Origin: Actinomycetota bacterium
Lineage (GTDB): Bacteria > Actinomycetota > Thermoleophilia > Gaiellales > Gaiellaceae
DNA: 5,724 nucleotides
Direction: 5' to 3'
Assembly (NCBI GenBank): GCA_016870235.1
Contig: VGCB01000207.1
Coordinates: 1-5,724 of the forward strand
A program made the translations under genes and the position numbers. Shown piece by piece: positions 3,970 to 5,724 of this stretch (positions within the stretch are counted from its first letter, which is position 1; each line of letters begins with the position of its first letter). Under the pieces are notes generated by a model that saw only the letters and a program-made list of their open reading frames with translations, was not told the origin of the DNA and did no database searches.

Positions 3970-5625
3970 CTACCGGCCGGGCGCTCCCTCGGCGTCGAAC
4001 ACGGCCGGCCGGTCGAGCGGCTCGGCCTTCAGCTTGTACTTCTCGACGCGCTCCGACGGCGTCTTCGGGAAGGACTCGCGGATCTCGAGGTACCGGGGCA
4101 CCATGTAGCGGGGCAGGCTCTCCGCGAGCCAGGCGTGGATCTCCTCGACCGCCGCCGGCTCGGAGAGGACGACGTCGAGCTTGACCTCCTCCTCGCCGAT
4201 CTCGGCGGGAACCCCGAAGGCGGCGGCGTCGACGATCAACGGGTGCGTCAGCGCGACGTACTCGACCTCGGGCGCGGCGATGTTCTCGCCGCGCCGCCGG
4301 ATCCGCTCCTGCTTGCGACCGCGGTAGTGGAGGAGGCCCGCCTCGTCGTACGTCGCCATGTCGCCGGTGTGGAACATGAGGTTGCGGAACGCGTCGACGG
4401 TCTTGTCGTAGTCCTTGTAGTACTCGGCGACCATCGAGTGCGGGATGCGCGGCCGGAAGACGAGCTCCCCCACCGTGTCGGGGGGAACCAGCCGGTCGGA
4501 CTCGTCGACGACGCCGTAGTCGATCCACTGCGGCGGCATTCCGATCGTGTCCATCGGCAGCGAGCGATCCTGCCTCTCGGGGTCGATCATCGGCAGCGAG
4601 TAGATCTCGGTCATCCCGTAGCCCCACCAGATGATCCGGACGGGTGCGAAGCGGCGCTCGAACTCCTGCCACTCCGGTGGCGGTGGCGGGCAGAACATGC
4701 GCGTCAGCCGGTGCTCGGGGACGGGGGCCTTCGTCGCCTTCAGGATCATGGTCGCCATCGGGCCGAGGAGGATGCCCCAGGTGGCGCCGTCGTTGGCGAC
4801 CTGCTGCCAGTACTGCGAGGCCGAGAATCGGGACTTCAGGTGGCCGGTGCAGCCGGCGTGGAGCGAGGAGTTGGCGATGATGTGGAGCGCGGCGACGTGG
4901 AAGAGCGGCAGCGGCGCCGTCAGCACGTCGTCCTCGGTGCGCCCCTGGCTGTCGGTGCAGAGCCCGGAGTACATGTAGAGGAAGGCGTGCGGGTAGACGG
5001 CGCCCTTCGCGCGCGCGGTCGTCCCCGACGTGTATTGGATGTGGCACGGCCGGTCGGAGGTCGGAAACGGCCAGGCGTGGTCGTCGCGGACGCCGTCGAG
5101 CCAGTCGTTCCAGCGGACGACTCGGACGCCGGAGATCGCCGCGGGCACCGCGCCCTCGCCGACCGCGACGACGACCCGGGTGTACGCCAGATCCTTCAGC
5201 TCCGCCAGCCGGTCGAGCAGGTCGGTGCGGACGACGATCGCCTGGATGTCCGAGTGCTCGACGACGGCATGCAGGAGCGGGCCCTTCGAGTCGGCGTTGA
5301 GCGGGACCGAGATCCCTCCGCGCACCTGGGCGCCGTAGAGCGTCGTCAGGAACTCGGGCTGATTCCGCATTATCAGGCCCACGTGGGCGCCGGGATCGAC
5401 GTCGCGGTCGAGCGCGTGGCCGACCCGGCAGGCGTCGCGCCACGCGGCGCCGAAGGTGAGTCGGTCGGTCGAGTCGAACACGACCCAGTCCTTCTCCGGC
5501 CGCTCGCGGGCGCGGTGGGAGAGGATGCGGAGCATGACCCGATCCTCGGGCGGGTAGGCCTCGACGTACGGCCCGAGCGGCAGCCCCTGCCCGCGCAGGA
5601 GGTTGAAGTCGGGCGCCGCCGGCAT
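3970..5625 (-). CDS. AMP-forming acyl-CoA ligase (CaiC-like subgroup)
   Basis: A 551-residue ANL-superfamily enzyme that activates a carboxylic acid with ATP to an acyl-adenylate and then to the CoA thioester. Motifs in order: P-loop YTSGTTARAKG (198-208), PLPLFHVAAL (238-247), YGMTEI (336-341), GELVFRPR (386-393), FHTGD (418-422), YRGRKQERIRRRGENI (434-449) and PKTPSERVEKYKL (520-532). The length is normal for the family. The RRRGENI block and the PKTPSERVEKYKL end resemble carnitine/crotonobetaine-CoA ligase-like proteins, but the substrate is not readable. Two departures from the common motifs are a G-to-A change in the P-loop (TTG to TTA) and R526 in place of the usual A10 lysine, with lysines close by at K529 and K531. 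The ATG at 5625-5623 lacks a clear SD. The TetR gene follows on the same strand after 133 bases of gap before its operator-bearing promoter. It probably supplies the acyl-CoA sensed by the regulator (inference). Confidence 0.93.
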   Translation of the reverse strand: MPAAPDFNLLRGQGLPLGPYVEAYPPEDRVMLRILSHRARERPEKDWVVFDSTDRLTFGAAWRDACRVGHALDRDVDPGAHVGLIMRNQPEFLTTLYGAQVRGGISVPLNADSKGPLLHAVVEHSDIQAIVVRTDLLDRLAELKDLAYTRVVVAVGEGAVPAAISGVRVVRWNDWLDGVRDDHAWPFPTSDRPCHIQYTSGTTARAKGAVYPHAFLYMYSGLCTDSQGRTEDDVLTAPLPLFHVAALHIIANSSLHAGCTGHLKSRFSASQYWQQVANDGATWGILLGPMATMILKATKAPVPEHRLTRMFCPPPPPEWQEFERRFAPVRIIWWGYGMTEIYSLPMIDPERQDRSLPMDTIGMPPQWIDYGVVDESDRLVPPDTVGELVFRPRIPHSMVAEYYKDYDKTVDAFRNLMFHTGDMATYDEAGLLHYRGRKQERIRRRGENIAAPEVEYVALTHPLIVDAAAFGVPAEIGEEEVKLDVVLSEPAAVEEIHAWLAESLPRYMVPRYLEIRESFPKTPSERVEKYKLKAEPLDRPAVFDAEGAPGR

Positions 5626-5684
5626 GGCTCGTGACGGTACAGAAGCGCCGCGGGCTGCGTGCCGCTTCCATCCCGACGCACGCT

Positions 5685-5702
5685 GTCCGGCTCGAGCCGG
5701 AC
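5685..5702. repeat. Perfect 18-bp palindrome upstream of the ligase gene
   Basis: GTCCGGCTC-GAGCCGGAC is fully self-complementary, 60 bases before the ligase ATG. It can be a dimeric-protein operator in the ligase promoter, or a 7-bp RNA hairpin with a TCGA loop ending a gene beyond the right edge. There is no T-run on either strand. It does not resemble the TACCAAAC operator. The remaining bases 5626-5684 show no clear promoter or ribosome binding site. Confidence 0.5.
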
Positions 5703-5724
5703 GGTTCCGGCGACCTGCGGCGCT

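Noticed and set aside
3169..5634. Plus-strand open frame of 821 codons opposite the ligase and TetR genes
   Set aside because: Its translation is low-complexity (V, D, L, R, E rich) with no domain, and it lies opposite two genes with complete family motifs. It is open because of high GC.
5631..5640. GACGGTAC before the ligase as a further TetR half-site
   Set aside because: Only the GGTA core matches the GTTTGGTA consensus and no inverted partner exists at the proper spacing.

Overview
High-GC bacterial DNA, most like an actinobacterium. The GC-rich third codon positions, the KstR2/FadR-like TetR regulator and the catabolic CoA-ligase/amidohydrolase mix fit that group. A deep lineage such as Thermoleophilia is possible, but the window has no marker gene that settles it. 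There are no rRNA, tRNA, CRISPR or insertion-sequence features.

Layout from left to right: (1) the first codons of a minus-strand gene that runs off the left edge, with a strong ribosome binding site; (2) a divergent plus-strand gene (113-778) for a 221-residue protein of unknown function, with a faint resemblance to the catalytic core of CyaA/ExoY/edema-factor nucleotidyl cyclases; (3) convergent to it, a minus-strand metallo-beta-lactamase-fold hydrolase (792-1769) with a complete metal site; (4) a divergent regulatory region (1770-1937) with a good sigma70-type promoter overlapped by three copies of a TACCAAAC/GTTTGGTA half-site; (5) an amidohydrolase_2 family protein (1938-2804) that lacks the usual N-terminal HxH metal motif; (6) a 300-base gene-free stretch with several strong hairpins and short direct repeats, between convergent genes; (7) a minus-strand TetR regulator (3106-3801) with one operator-like site in its own promoter region; (8) a minus-strand AMP-forming acyl-CoA ligase (3970-5625), preceded by a perfect 18-bp palindrome near the right edge.

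Working model (inference): the TetR protein binds the shared operator, represses itself and the amidohydrolase (perhaps also the divergent hydrolase), and is released by an acyl-CoA. The ligase would make that acyl-CoA from a carboxylic acid, and the amidohydrolase and metallo-hydrolase would act on it or on later intermediates. The genes look like a small regulated module for breaking down an organic acid whose identity cannot be read from the sequence. The 113-778 gene has no evident link to it.
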